A DNA stretch of 64,000 nucleotides from Acetivibrio clariflavus DSM 19732 (GTDB taxonomy: Bacteria; Bacillota; Clostridia; Acetivibrionales; Acetivibrionaceae), in NCBI RefSeq assembly GCF_000237085.1, contig NC_016627.1, positions 4,030,118 through 4,094,117 of the forward strand, written 5' to 3'. A program made the position numbers and the translations under genes. Under the pieces are notes generated by a model that searched no databases, was not told the DNA's origin, and saw only the letters and a list, made by a program, of their open reading frames with translations. Shown here piece after piece: positions 17,878-26,979 of this stretch. Within the stretch, counting starts at the first letter, position 1; every line of letters starts with the position of its first letter.

Positions 17878-17912
17878 AAAGGCCTCGGTTGCTAAAAAGA
17901 GCCAAGGCCTTT
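17878..17912. terminator. Bidirectional terminator between convergent genes
   Basis: AAAGGCCT pairs with AGGCCTTT, extended by GG/CC across one mismatch, with A-rich and T-rich flanks on both sides. It separates the rightward BlaR1-like genes from the leftward stalk-protein gene. Confidence 0.8.
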
Positions 17913-17927
17913 ATTTAATCTTATAAA

Positions 17928-18875
17928 CTACTTATTTGGAAATGTAATAGAACACTTTTCTCCCTGTTCATTTGTATAGCTAACAATAAAGCCTTCTTCC
18001 GTAACCTTTATTGTTCCATCATATCTATATTCTTGCTCTTCCTGTTGAGTCAATGAATAAGCAAAGCATGCTGTATCACCTTTTAATCCAATAATATCTC
18101 CACGTAATACCTGTTCATAAAATATAGTTGAATCGTAAGTTCTTTTAACGCTTAAACCTATGTAATACTCAAAGCCGTCAGTGCGGACATAAATTGAATA
18201 TTCATCGGGTTGTTTGGAATTCAAATAAATGGCGTCAAATTCAAAAACCTTACTTGCAACTTTTTCGAGTGCAGCCTCAATGGGCTCTGGAACATACCCT
18301 TCTCCTTTTGATGAGATTGTTATTTTTTGGGTTTTGCTATCCCATTCTACATTTAAACCCATTTGTTCTGAAATAAATCTTACTGGAAGCATTGTTCTTC
18401 CATCTTTAATTACCGGTGCCTGATCTAAAGGTTCTTTTTCAATATAAACATATTCTCCTATTATATAATCGTCACAAGTCTCGGCAACATTATTGCCTAT
18501 TGTCAATTTTATATATTTATATGTACTCCATGATCTGAAATATTCTACTGAACCTTCTGAGCTATCTATTGAATTCATATCAATCTTATTGCAAATTCTA
18601 ACGGCTTTTTCTTCGTCATCCCATTCAACTATATATCCCAAAGATTCCGATATAAATCTCAAAGGCACCAATGTTCTGCCACTGCTTTCATCAATATAAG
18701 GAGCAACATCCAATGTTACACTTTTACCATTAACTATGGCAGTAGTACTATTCACCTGCAGAACAACAGTTTTTCCTGAAGTTTCCGCCAACACTTTACT
18801 TGGCATTATTACACCAACAAACATTGCTGCTAGCAAACCTGTCACCAATATACTCAAAAACTTTCTTGAACTCAT
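17928..18875 (-). CDS. Secreted protein with two copper-amine-oxidase N-terminal (stalk) domains
   Basis: A 315-residue protein with a signal peptide (MSSRKFLSILVTGLLAAMFV...LAE). Two stalk units follow: TLVPLRFISESLGYIVEWDD near residue 75 and TMLPVRFISEQMGLNVEWDS near residue 165. The unrelated C-terminal domain is beta-rich and contains many acidic residues. ATG 18875 is chosen because GAGGAGGT lies 7 nt upstream; the ATG at 18920 lacks a site. These domains are common in secreted clostridial proteins and are thought to mediate surface assembly. It is separate from the three-copy module further right. Confidence 0.85.
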   Translation of the reverse strand: MSSRKFLSILVTGLLAAMFVGVIMPSKVLAETSGKTVVLQVNSTTAIVNGKSVTLDVAPYIDESSGRTLVPLRFISESLGYIVEWDDEEKAVRICNKIDMNSIDSSEGSVEYFRSWSTYKYIKLTIGNNVAETCDDYIIGEYVYIEKEPLDQAPVIKDGRTMLPVRFISEQMGLNVEWDSKTQKITISSKGEGYVPEPIEAALEKVASKVFEFDAIYLNSKQPDEYSIYVRTDGFEYYIGLSVKRTYDSTIFYEQVLRGDIIGLKGDTACFAYSLTQQEEQEYRYDGTIKVTEEGFIVSYTNEQGEKCSITFPNK

Positions 18876-19077
18876 AAAATACCTCCTCAAAGTGTTTTTG
18901 TAATGTACATCCAGTGGCAACCTTTTGCATTTTGTAGCTTTTCATCTTACAAAGAGCAATAATAAAATATTTCATGATATAGAAAATATTTCTTTTTTAA
19001 TATCGACTTTATTGATGTATTTATTTAGTTTGGTGCTAATACTGCAGTAAACTAGTAACATATGTAGGTGAAAAATG

Positions 19078-19256
19078 GGCTCCCTTAATCAAATTTCCTA
19101 TATGATTAAGTTGACAGCATCATCGTACAGGAGGAAAGGATGCGATTAAGATAGCGCAATTAGAGGACATCAAAAAAATATACTTTATGGAAGACCTAAG
19201 CAAAACAAATCAACTTAGATACGTCAGGTAACAAAAACCTACGAATCTTTGCAAGA
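19078..19256 (+). mobile_element. Deletion remnant of an IS21-family element
   Basis: This stretch matches the outer end of the intact IS21 element (59580 downward, minus strand): shared sequence runs through TTGACAGCATCATCGTACAG, the AGGAGGAAAGGAT ribosome site and the first 20 codons of istA (QLEDIKKIYFMEDLS). It then jumps to a piece of istB (KTYESLQ). More than 2 kb is deleted between the two. The start ATG and Ala-Gln codons survive in degenerate form, so no product is expected. Confidence 0.8.
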
Positions 19257-19258
19257 TA

Positions 19259-19420
19259 AGGATTGAAACTTCGGTGTTTTTTAGACTTCTAAATTTTTCC
19301 CTATTAGCGTTTTTACCTATTTTTGGAAATGTGTATTATAAAATTAAACAATTACATATCACTTTTAAGGTATCATCATACATAAATTACATTATTCGAC
19401 AAAACAAAGAACCGTCCCCT
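19259..19420. repeat. Dispersed repeat, copy R2
   Basis: It begins GGATTGAAACTTCGGTG, directly after the IS21 remnant, and ends AAAACAAAGAACCGTCCCCT. It is the best-preserved copy of the family that includes 13000-13150 and 21083-21160. No ORF lies within it. Confidence 0.65.
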
Positions 19421-19436
19421 GTTTCATATTAAATTT

Positions 19437-20534
19437 TCAGTTTCTCAATCCAAAGTGTTTATTTAAGCGAATTGTCTCAATAAGAGCACAATATTTATCA
19501 GCAAGACATATAATTATGGCCACTTTACTTTTAGGAATTCTCGTAATATTCAGCGGCCACATATGACTACGTATAGCCTCCCGTTGTTTTTCAGATATGT
19601 CAAAATGTTTTACCGCGTTATTACATGCAATATCAGCATGATCAAAGCCATGCGTTTTTCGGGAAGGGTGACCATCGTGCCAATCGTAGAGAAATAGATC
19701 GTGAAGTATTGCTGCTTCTACCAGTTCCTTTTCATCTGCGTTTAAATTTAATTTTCTGTTAATAAGATAACAAATCCATGCAACATTTTCGCAATGCTGT
19801 AATGTTGTAGTTGTACCATGCTGAATATACTTATCCATCTGCTTTATTACATCGTGTTCAAAGTAATCTTTAATCAGTTCATCAAATTGCTTTTCACGAA
19901 GCTGTTTAGCTATCCGATTTTTACGTCCCGGAAGTTTAAAAACTTTAATACGCTCAATAACTTTATAACAAAAAAAATTTTGATTGTTATAAACTCGTTC
20001 TACGATATCTGCCATATGATTTTGAAATGCTTCGTCTATAGAAGCAACATGTTTCTGAAAATTCGTCAGTGATGATATTGTTAGCGTGGTATCTATGGAT
20101 ATAATTGAAACGAATATATGAGCCAAAATATCTAACAAAGATTCAGATGACTTACTAAGACTTCTATACACTAATGGTATCAGGACTTTCTCCGCCAATA
20201 TTGCTACAACGCCAAATGTAACAGATGTGGGCACGCTTGTTCTTCCGTTAATATTCAGCGGAATGTTACTATAATCCCACCACCGTGCCTTGAACAATTT
20301 TTCAAGGGTCCATGATGTAGAATACTCTAATGCCATACTTATAATAAAACCAAGTATAAATATCATCCACCATTCAATATTGGGCAGATGACCGGATTGT
20401 ATCAAGTCATAGATAAGAAAACCTAATAGCGCTCCACATCCATATATCGGGCAAATTGGGCCGTTAAGAAAGCCACGATTGGCCAATTTACGTTCACGAA
20501 TAGCGTAATATATACTTTCCCAAATCCATCCCAA
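19437..20534 (-). CDS. Fusion of CmpB-like (PF06541/DUF1113) membrane domain and HD hydrolase domain
   Basis: The N-terminal 170 residues are the CmpB-like ABC-transporter-type-IV membrane domain (GFLNGPICPIYGCGALLGFL, TSWTLEKLFKARWWDYSNIP). The C-terminal 120 residues form an HD domain (HCENVAWI, LHDLFLYDWHD, HGFDHADIACNNA). TTG 20534 has no ribosome site. A CTG at 20573, in frame and 5-7 nt after AAGGAAAGGA, would add NKYIIAFTLFSF, which completes the expected first helix, so translation probably starts there. HD proteins are metal-dependent phosphohydrolases; the substrate is unknown. Confidence 0.8.
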   Translation of the reverse strand: MGWIWESIYYAIRERKLANRGFLNGPICPIYGCGALLGFLIYDLIQSGHLPNIEWWMIFILGFIISMALEYSTSWTLEKLFKARWWDYSNIPLNINGRTSVPTSVTFGVVAILAEKVLIPLVYRSLSKSSESLLDILAHIFVSIISIDTTLTISSLTNFQKHVASIDEAFQNHMADIVERVYNNQNFFCYKVIERIKVFKLPGRKNRIAKQLREKQFDELIKDYFEHDVIKQMDKYIQHGTTTTLQHCENVAWICYLINRKLNLNADEKELVEAAILHDLFLYDWHDGHPSRKTHGFDHADIACNNAVKHFDISEKQREAIRSHMWPLNITRIPKSKVAIIICLADKYCALIETIRLNKHFGLRN

Positions 20535-20699
20535 AAAACTAAAAAGAGTAAAAGCAATAATATATTTATTCAGGGTAATCCTTTCCTTTCATTTTACCAT
20601 GCTGAAACAATATAGGTTAATATTGTACGATCATCTACACAGATATTATATATTATAATATTTATAAAGTAAATTCGTTATGAGCTGTTCCTGCTTCTT

Positions 20700-20924
20700 T
20701 CACATCCGATCTGCAAGTCCTACTTTTTCCAAAGCTTCTTTTGCCCATCTGCGCCGTTCCTTTTTGGGAACTCCGGACAACATAAAGGCAAGCTCAACGT
20801 TGGCCAAAAGCGTCTGATGGAGAATTAAATTGTAATCTTCCTTTGAAAGCTTTTTCTTGCTGAATGCTGTTTCAGCGTGGTTTAAACACTTATTTGCCTC
20901 ATAGATTATATCTTTGCCTGTCAA
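20700..20924 (-). pseudogene. Chimeric remnant containing an ABC-transporter ATPase fragment
   Basis: The last 35 residues (NVELAFMLSGVPKKERRRWA, then KEALEKVGLADRM) match the stretch just before the LSGGQ signature in MacB/LolD-like ATPases. No Walker A, signature or Walker B is present. The first 38 residues do not fit that family. I read it as a fossil rather than a working 74-residue protein. Confidence 0.6.
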
Positions 20925-20951
20925 CGTATGCCATATTGTATCACTGTATTG

Positions 20952-21085
20952 CTATGCATCACAAATTGTCCACTTAATTTTCCCATCGTACATACGCTCA
21001 TTATCTATAATGATGATGGATTGCTCTTTGCCCATATCCAAATCTTCCACTGATACTTTCAAAATACCGTTTACATCTATACGAA
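20952..21085 (-). pseudogene. Fossil of an Hsp70/DnaK-like gene
   Basis: A 45-codon minus-strand frame reads FRIDVNGILKVSVEDLDMGK, then EQSIIII, matching the substrate-domain signature of DnaK ([20 protein letters not shown]), and stops at TAG 20952. Its 5' side is replaced by dispersed repeat R3. Nothing else of the gene remains. Confidence 0.6.
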
Positions 21086-21160
21086 AATTACATATACTTT
21101 CAAAGGTATATTTATACATAAATATCCATCATTTAACAAAACAAAGAACCGTCCCCTATT
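21083..21160. repeat. Dispersed repeat, copy R3 (partial)
   Basis: It shares AAATTACATATAC...AAAACAAAGAACCGTCCCCT with copies R1 and R2 but lacks the GGATTGAAAC half. It truncates the Hsp70 fossil. Confidence 0.55.
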
Positions 21161-21272
21161 TTATTTTTCTTAACCTGTTTTAAATTAGTTTTCATAAATT
21201 TACATCAATAATAAATTCCTGAAATACTTCAGAATACTGCTTAAACATATGAAATCCATTTTTCTACCTTTT

Positions 21273-21797
21273 TTAACAATCATTACATGCAATGCACCCA
21301 TTAAAATATAAAAGCGTGCCATGCTTAGGGCATTTAGTGAAACCTTCAGGAATAGCAAACCTTGGATCATTGCCTTCTTCTTTCCAACAACGATAAGCTT
21401 CTTTGTCAATATATACTGGATCGAAATTAATAATTAAATTTTTAAATGTATCCAGATAGGAAAATACAAAAGCCTCATTTGGTTCATAGTGGAGGGTTTC
21501 CCATCCAAGTTTCTCTCTTGCCCCTTCAATAACTTTCAAAATAAAACTTCTTTCTCTTTCAAAATTATTAAAATCCCATGGTATATCTTCTATATCAAAG
21601 CCATTACAGCCTCTTCCTCTAACTGTATCATCATGTTCACTTATCCATATTATAAGTTCTTTTTCCTTTTTCTCTTGGGCTAACCTTGACCCGCTTAAAA
21701 CAAGAACAGATAAAAATACTGCAGTGCCTCCATTAGACATGCACAACCATTCATCAGGGTTATTATGTTTTGAGTGCATCCTAAAACTGGTTGACAA
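21273..21797 (-). CDS. Unrecognised protein with C-terminal zinc-ribbon-like CxxH/CxxC
   Basis: A 174-residue soluble protein. The start is most likely TTG 21797 (STSFRMHSKHNNPDEWLC), because AAGGAGGT sits 7 nt upstream; the frame is open to 21836 without a better site. The C-terminus has CPKHGTLLYFNGCIACNDC, a probable metal site. I recognise no family. It follows a small membrane protein gene on the same strand, across a GC-rich gap. Confidence 0.6.
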   Translation of the reverse strand: MSTSFRMHSKHNNPDEWLCMSNGGTAVFLSVLVLSGSRLAQEKKEKELIIWISEHDDTVRGRGCNGFDIEDIPWDFNNFERERSFILKVIEGAREKLGWETLHYEPNEAFVFSYLDTFKNLIINFDPVYIDKEAYRCWKEEGNDPRFAIPEGFTKCPKHGTLLYFNGCIACNDC

Positions 21798-21837
21798 TTC
21801 AAATACCTCCTTGTAATACTCACATTTAGCCCGCACG

Positions 21838-22107
21838 GGGCTATTATAAAAGGAAAAAGAATTTCATATAACGGTCTGCATTTGCTATATGCCCGAAGCT
21901 TAGTGACACTTTGACTTGCTGAGGGCATGTGGTAGAGGCCAGTGAACGCTTTGGCCGCAAGTTCCCTAGCCCCAAAGCCAGATCCAGCTATGGACAGCTG
22001 AACCAAAATACTTATTTTATTGATAATTGCCTTAAAATGAGGATTAATCACAATTTTGAAAGCATAAAATTCGAAAGGCATGTTTGTGAGCCTTGTGAGT
22101 TAAGGAA
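21838..22107. other. Gene-free GC-rich structured island
   Basis: About 110 bp (21885-21995) is clearly richer in G+C than the flanks. It contains nested dyads: ATGCCC/GGGCAT (21890-21928), GGCCA/TGGCC and CTTTGG/CCAAAG. The minus-strand text ending GCAGACCGTTATATGAAATT is reminiscent of gene-cassette recombination-site ends. No convincing ORF was found on either strand. Confidence 0.3.
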
Positions 22108-22539
22108 TCAATACCATTTTTTTAGTTTTCCTATAATGAATTTTATTAATTTTAATAATTTTACAAAACACCACACCGAAAGCTGCATAAGCAAAACCAA
22201 TATAACTACTACCGTAATACCTATATACCTTGCCGATGGATCATAGTATGAGTGCGACCCATCCAAATCAATCCCAAGTAGCCCTATTCCATACGCATCT
22301 CCGGGAGAATATAAAAAAATCAGTGCCGTATAGAATACTAGACCAAGCAACCAGAAACGCATTTTATCTGAAAAAGCAATCATTGCTATTAGTGTAATTA
22401 TCACCGTAGTGATGCACAGTACTGCTGTTGCTTCGTTTCTTCTCCCAAACACTTTACTATATAATAATGGAATAATTAAGAATTGAAGCACATATAAAAT
22501 GAAATCTGATAATAAAACCTTTAATATAGCTTTCCTCAT
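22108..22539 (-). CDS. Small integral membrane protein, four predicted helices
   Basis: A 143-residue protein with hydrophobic segments near residues 10-28, 40-57, 63-79 and 106-130, and a basic tail (KLIKFIIGKLKKWY). AAAAAAGGAGAT precedes the ATG. There is no recognised domain. It lies 64 nt downstream of the stop of the SLH-VWA-lipase gene and might be co-transcribed with it. Confidence 0.65.
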   Translation of the reverse strand: MRKAILKVLLSDFILYVLQFLIIPLLYSKVFGRRNEATAVLCITTVIITLIAMIAFSDKMRFWLLGLVFYTALIFLYSPGDAYGIGLLGIDLDGSHSYYDPSARYIGITVVVILVLLMQLSVWCFVKLLKLIKFIIGKLKKWY

Positions 22540-22603
22540 AATACATCTCCTTTTTTAATATGCCAGCGAGAACTATTGAACTCGCTGACATATTATGTAT
22601 AGA

Positions 22604-25600
22604 CTATACACGGTCAATAAAATTGTTATATACTATCAAATAATAGGTTATTGTCAAATGCGGATGTGTCATCCCACCAATTACTACAGCTCCACTTGAT
22701 GCAATAAAAGAGGCTTTTGCTTTCGCATACTTTCCTTTAACGTCGTGGCCTGTCATAGGACCCACAGTGGGATCAGATGCCATATTAGCCAGCATCTGCA
22801 TAAAATACGCAGGACAGTAGTTTATTTCGACATGATACGGTTGCAAAAAACCTCCTCCGACAATGCTAAGTTTACAGAATCTTAGGAGTTTTTCGTTTTT
22901 TAAAGTGTCTGTTAATTTTTGTAATTCTCTCTCTGCTCCTGCGTATGTGGTGTGACCAAGATTGTTTTCCCATACCTTTCCGTCTGATGAACTATCCAAA
23001 ATATACAACTCATTGCGGTTACTTGCAATTTTTTTAAAAGTATTTAAAGTACGCTGAGTTCCCCTGTCATTGTTATAGTCGTCCCCTGTAAGCCATTCCC
23101 ATGTCCCTTTTTGAGCCTTTCCCCATTTATTTTCATAATGATCTTGGACACTTATGCTTTTTACTATCCCATATTTTTTAAATCCCCAGGTTGAAAGAGG
23201 AAGGTATGGGATAATATCATCTTCGTTAACAATATTAAATATAGTCTTATAATTTTCTGCATTACTATCCGTCGTAGAACTTGCACCGGCAAAAGTATAA
23301 GTGAATGATGTAAAATTAGGATCTTTTTCATAATATGCACCAAGCAAGTTGGCTATTCCACCACCGCGGGAATGTCCTGTTATTAGCATAACTCTCTGTC
23401 CCGATGTCAACGAGTGGCGAGACAAATAATCGTCAATTTTTTCTATGATTCTATTTGCAGCAACATCAAATCCTTTGTGATTGTTCTTATTTTTCCAATG
23501 AGGATGACTATAACCGGTAGCATTGTAGTATTCACTGATATCTGCACCAACATCAAAATTACTTGACCATTCAGTGTTTGTTCCGTTTGTACCACGAACG
23601 ATAACCACAATTATTTCTTTTGTTAATCCTTTATAAGTAACACTACGATGTCCAATTACAAATTCAGAGCAATCGTCAACGTCTACGCCATAATCCGAAC
23701 CATTGATATCAATGTCTTCTACATCCTTCAGTCCAAACAGTGAACAAAATGCTGTAGGATCGTCAGAACCACCGGTTATTCCCCTAGTCACTTTCAGATA
23801 TGTATTGTCATATATTTCACCAACATATAACGAAGTTAAAACGGCCAAATCTTTTTTATAAACAGTATTGCTTTTAAACAGCAAACTATAATCCACAACA
23901 AACTCAATATTTTCCGTGCTTTCCCTTGAATGCTTACCTTCTTTCCAATAAAGTTTACCCACAAAAGAATTGCTCTTTGGAAACGGGTCAGGTGTAACAG
24001 TTTTTCCATCGTAATCCTTCTTGCCATCAGGAATCCCGTCATAATCAGTATCAAGTAAAACGGGGTTTGATATATAATTCCAAACGGTTATTTTAGTTTT
24101 TCCCGTATAATATTCTTCAGGGATTTCGTATCTGTTAATTAATGACCTGATATATGGCATCATATCCTTTTCAATGCTTTCTCCCAACTCCTGTGCATCA
24201 GTTAATCCGTCTTTGTCTGTGTCATTAGTTGAGGCATTAGCAAGGGCATCGCTGAGTTTAACAGCTTGAAAATCATTGAGAAACACCCATTCTCCACCCT
24301 CATTAGTAGTTTTGCCCACTTTATCGGCAAGCTGTAATAATATATCACTGAAATTTCCATTTATGTATCCAAACAGCCCGCCTGTTTCGTCTGTTAATAA
24401 TGCATAATTGCTTTTACTAGATGCTATAACTGACACAATTATGCCGTCGTTTACAAGTAAACTTACCATTTCATTCATGTTTGAAATTCCGTAACTATTG
24501 TTTGTCTTAAATCCTGCATCCGTAACAAGGACAATAAACTTCGTTGCATCTCCACGCCAATCAAGTCTGCGGGCCATCTCCAGTCCATCAATTGGAGTTT
24601 CCGGGGTATCTCCACCCCCATTTACTGTCAGTGTATTTACATTGCTTTTAAATGAATTCACATTAGTAAACCAGTTAGATGTCATATTTTTATGAAGTTT
24701 GGTGCTGTTTACTCCATCAACGGTTATATCGCGAAATTCAATAAGTGAAAAATTCGCATCGACATTATATTCATTAACCAATTTATCAGCAAATATATTT
24801 ATATTGTTTTTTACACCTGCTATAGCACTGCTCATGGAACCAGTGGTGTCAATAACAAATACTATATCCGCTTTACCCGTTGCATTAGAACTTACCGAGA
24901 AAGTATTGATACTTTGTGTCAACGGAGAAGTCATCGCAAATTGGGTCGAAAACAAATCATCTGATTTTGTACTATACTTTTCCCTTTGCTCAATAACATT
25001 TCCCTCATTATCATAAAAGTAATCAAAATCATCTTGAGTTATTTGAATTCTATCCATTTTCATATCAAGTACAGAAAATGATTCCGTCAAAGATTCGTCA
25101 GATTCAATATTTGCAAAAACATCAATACCTAATCCTTTTAAGAACTCGTCAAGGTCTATAACAAAGTACATGCCGCTACCGGTAATTTCACCGGAAATCA
25201 CTTTTTCATCTTCATCTATATCAGTATCAATAATCTCTAAGCCGTCTTCACCAAATGATACAATTGTCAGGTTCCTTAAATCTCCTGTATATGCCTGACT
25301 GTACGTAAACGAAAGAGTTAACGGCACCTCATACGAAGTATAAACATTTATTACATCACTCAAAACTGCACGATTATCCTCAAAAATATAACTGTCTGAC
25401 TTTTCTAAAAATACGTTCTTTGAAATATCACCCGGTACATTACCTGAAATAGATGGAACCAGCCAATTGTCACTATTTAGCAAAGCATCATCTTTAACAG
25501 TGTCAGAAGCAACTTGATAGAACTCTTTCTCATTATCAGGCGTTGTATCATCTGTTTTTACTTTATTGGGATTCAGCCCAAGTTTTATTTCTTCATAATC

Positions 25601-26692
25601 TGTTAATCCGTCACCATCAGTATCGACACTTAATGGATCAGTACCATAAATATTAACTTCTTCACCGTCACTAAGTCCATCACCATCAGTATCCCATTTG
25701 TCAGGACGAGTTCCCAATTCTTGTTCTTGAATATTAGTTAGACCATCTCCATCAAAATCTTCATCGGCATCTGATATACCGTTTTCGTCTGTGTCAACTA
25801 ACAAAAGGTCTGTAGTGAGGTATGAAAACTCAAAAAAGTCCTTCAACCCATCCCCATCTGTATCATCTTTAGTTTTATCCAGACCAAGAATCTCTTTAAT
25901 CTCGTCAGGTAAATCATTCTTACTTGGAGTAGGTGTAGGTATAGGTTGTGAAGTAGGTGTTTTTTTGGGTTCTGAGCCACCCTTATCGCTATTGCCACTT
26001 CCACTATGAGATGATGTCGAATTTGATGTAATGATTGTTTTGCCAGGCTGTATTTCACCGTTATTCTTTGTTTTGACTGCACCGGCTTTAGCATCCACTG
26101 AAATTTTCGTAGGCACAGTAAGAACTTCGACACCGTTCTTGGCTTTTTCTGTGACAATAACACTTTTAACAATGCCATCTCCACTTATTACGACTTTGCT
26201 TGCATTAACGTTTACATTTTGAACAGTGCTGCCTTTTTCAACAGAGAGTTTTACATTTTCACCGTTAATATCAATATTATTGACCGATGCATCAGTTAAC
26301 GTAACCTCAGCATTACCGAGAATTATAAGACTTGCAACATTACCTGTTATAATTACTTTTGAGCCTTCCGAAACCATAACTGTATCGAAATCACCATCAA
26401 GATGCACAGCTTCACCGAATGGCTTGTTTACCATCGTTGATGAAACTGGATTACCACCTATTACCTTAATCGAATCAGAACCGCCACCATATACTATCAG
26501 TGCTCCATTTATTGTTACATTATCAAGTGTTACTTCTCCATCGCCTACGCCTTGCCCAACTATTAGATTTTCCTTCACAGTAGTGTTTTTTACTGTTACG
26601 CCGGATTTACGAATAATAAGCGATTTTTCATATGTCTCGTCACTAACAGAATTATCTGTAATTTCGCTTGTAGTATTTTCGATCACCTGCAT
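22604..26692 (-). CDS. Main part of a surface protein: SLH remnant, Ca-binding repeats, VWA and lipase domains
   Basis: The frame actually stays open from about 27004, where it continues the SLH domains of the gene fragment 26980-27255, so 26692 is only the first ATG after a frameshift. Order of domains: rest of SLH repeats (upstream of this ATG), a beta-helix-like region, a Ser/Pro linker (PTSQPIPTPTPSK), five thrombospondin-3-type calcium repeats (DTDGDGLKD, DFDGDGLTN, DTDGDGLSD), a VWA domain with MIDAS DTTGSMS near residue 615, and a class-3 lipase-like alpha/beta hydrolase with GHSRGG near residue 1140 and acidic region NEDDIIPYLPL. The full product would have about 1550 residues and be anchored to the cell wall. 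Confidence 0.85.
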   Translation of the reverse strand: MQVIENTTSEITDNSVSDETYEKSLIIRKSGVTVKNTTVKENLIVGQGVGDGEVTLDNVTINGALIVYGGGSDSIKVIGGNPVSSTMVNKPFGEAVHLDGDFDTVMVSEGSKVIITGNVASLIILGNAEVTLTDASVNNIDINGENVKLSVEKGSTVQNVNVNASKVVISGDGIVKSVIVTEKAKNGVEVLTVPTKISVDAKAGAVKTKNNGEIQPGKTIITSNSTSSHSGSGNSDKGGSEPKKTPTSQPIPTPTPSKNDLPDEIKEILGLDKTKDDTDGDGLKDFFEFSYLTTDLLLVDTDENGISDADEDFDGDGLTNIQEQELGTRPDKWDTDGDGLSDGEEVNIYGTDPLSVDTDGDGLTDYEEIKLGLNPNKVKTDDTTPDNEKEFYQVASDTVKDDALLNSDNWLVPSISGNVPGDISKNVFLEKSDSYIFEDNRAVLSDVINVYTSYEVPLTLSFTYSQAYTGDLRNLTIVSFGEDGLEIIDTDIDEDEKVISGEITGSGMYFVIDLDEFLKGLGIDVFANIESDESLTESFSVLDMKMDRIQITQDDFDYFYDNEGNVIEQREKYSTKSDDLFSTQFAMTSPLTQSINTFSVSSNATGKADIVFVIDTTGSMSSAIAGVKNNINIFADKLVNEYNVDANFSLIEFRDITVDGVNSTKLHKNMTSNWFTNVNSFKSNVNTLTVNGGGDTPETPIDGLEMARRLDWRGDATKFIVLVTDAGFKTNNSYGISNMNEMVSLLVNDGIIVSVIASSKSNYALLTDETGGLFGYINGNFSDILLQLADKVGKTTNEGGEWVFLNDFQAVKLSDALANASTNDTDKDGLTDAQELGESIEKDMMPYIRSLINRYEIPEEYYTGKTKITVWNYISNPVLLDTDYDGIPDGKKDYDGKTVTPDPFPKSNSFVGKLYWKEGKHSRESTENIEFVVDYSLLFKSNTVYKKDLAVLTSLYVGEIYDNTYLKVTRGITGGSDDPTAFCSLFGLKDVEDIDINGSDYGVDVDDCSEFVIGHRSVTYKGLTKEIIVVIVRGTNGTNTEWSSNFDVGADISEYYNATGYSHPHWKNKNNHKGFDVAANRIIEKIDDYLSRHSLTSGQRVMLITGHSRGGGIANLLGAYYEKDPNFTSFTYTFAGASSTTDSNAENYKTIFNIVNEDDIIPYLPLSTWGFKKYGIVKSISVQDHYENKWGKAQKGTWEWLTGDDYNNDRGTQRTLNTFKKIASNRNELYILDSSSDGKVWENNLGHTTYAGAERELQKLTDTLKNEKLLRFCKLSIVGGGFLQPYHVEINYCPAYFMQMLANMASDPTVGPMTGHDVKGKYAKAKASFIASSGAVVIGGMTHPHLTITYYLIVYNNFIDRV

Positions 26693-26979
26693 CGCTTCGG
26701 CACGGGTATAAACCGCTTTAGGATCAAAAATATTGTTTCCTTTACCTACAATATACCCTGATTTTTGAAATGCATTTACATAAGGTTTATACTCCGAATC
26801 AATCGACTGATTGTCAGCAAAAGTCGTCTCTCCTTCTATCGGAGCAATATTGTACGCTACGGCTATGTACTTTATGGCTTGTTCCCTGCTAACTGTTTTG
26901 CTTGCATCAATTTTGTCGGCTTTTTCAATTATACCGGCTGCAATAGCTTTTTCAACGGTCTCATCAGCCCAGAGTGGAA

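Noticed and set aside
21695-22081. Leftward 128-codon frame across the GC-rich island
   Set aside because: It overlaps the better-supported 21273-21797 gene, has no ribosome site, and its sequence is dominated by the dyad structure.
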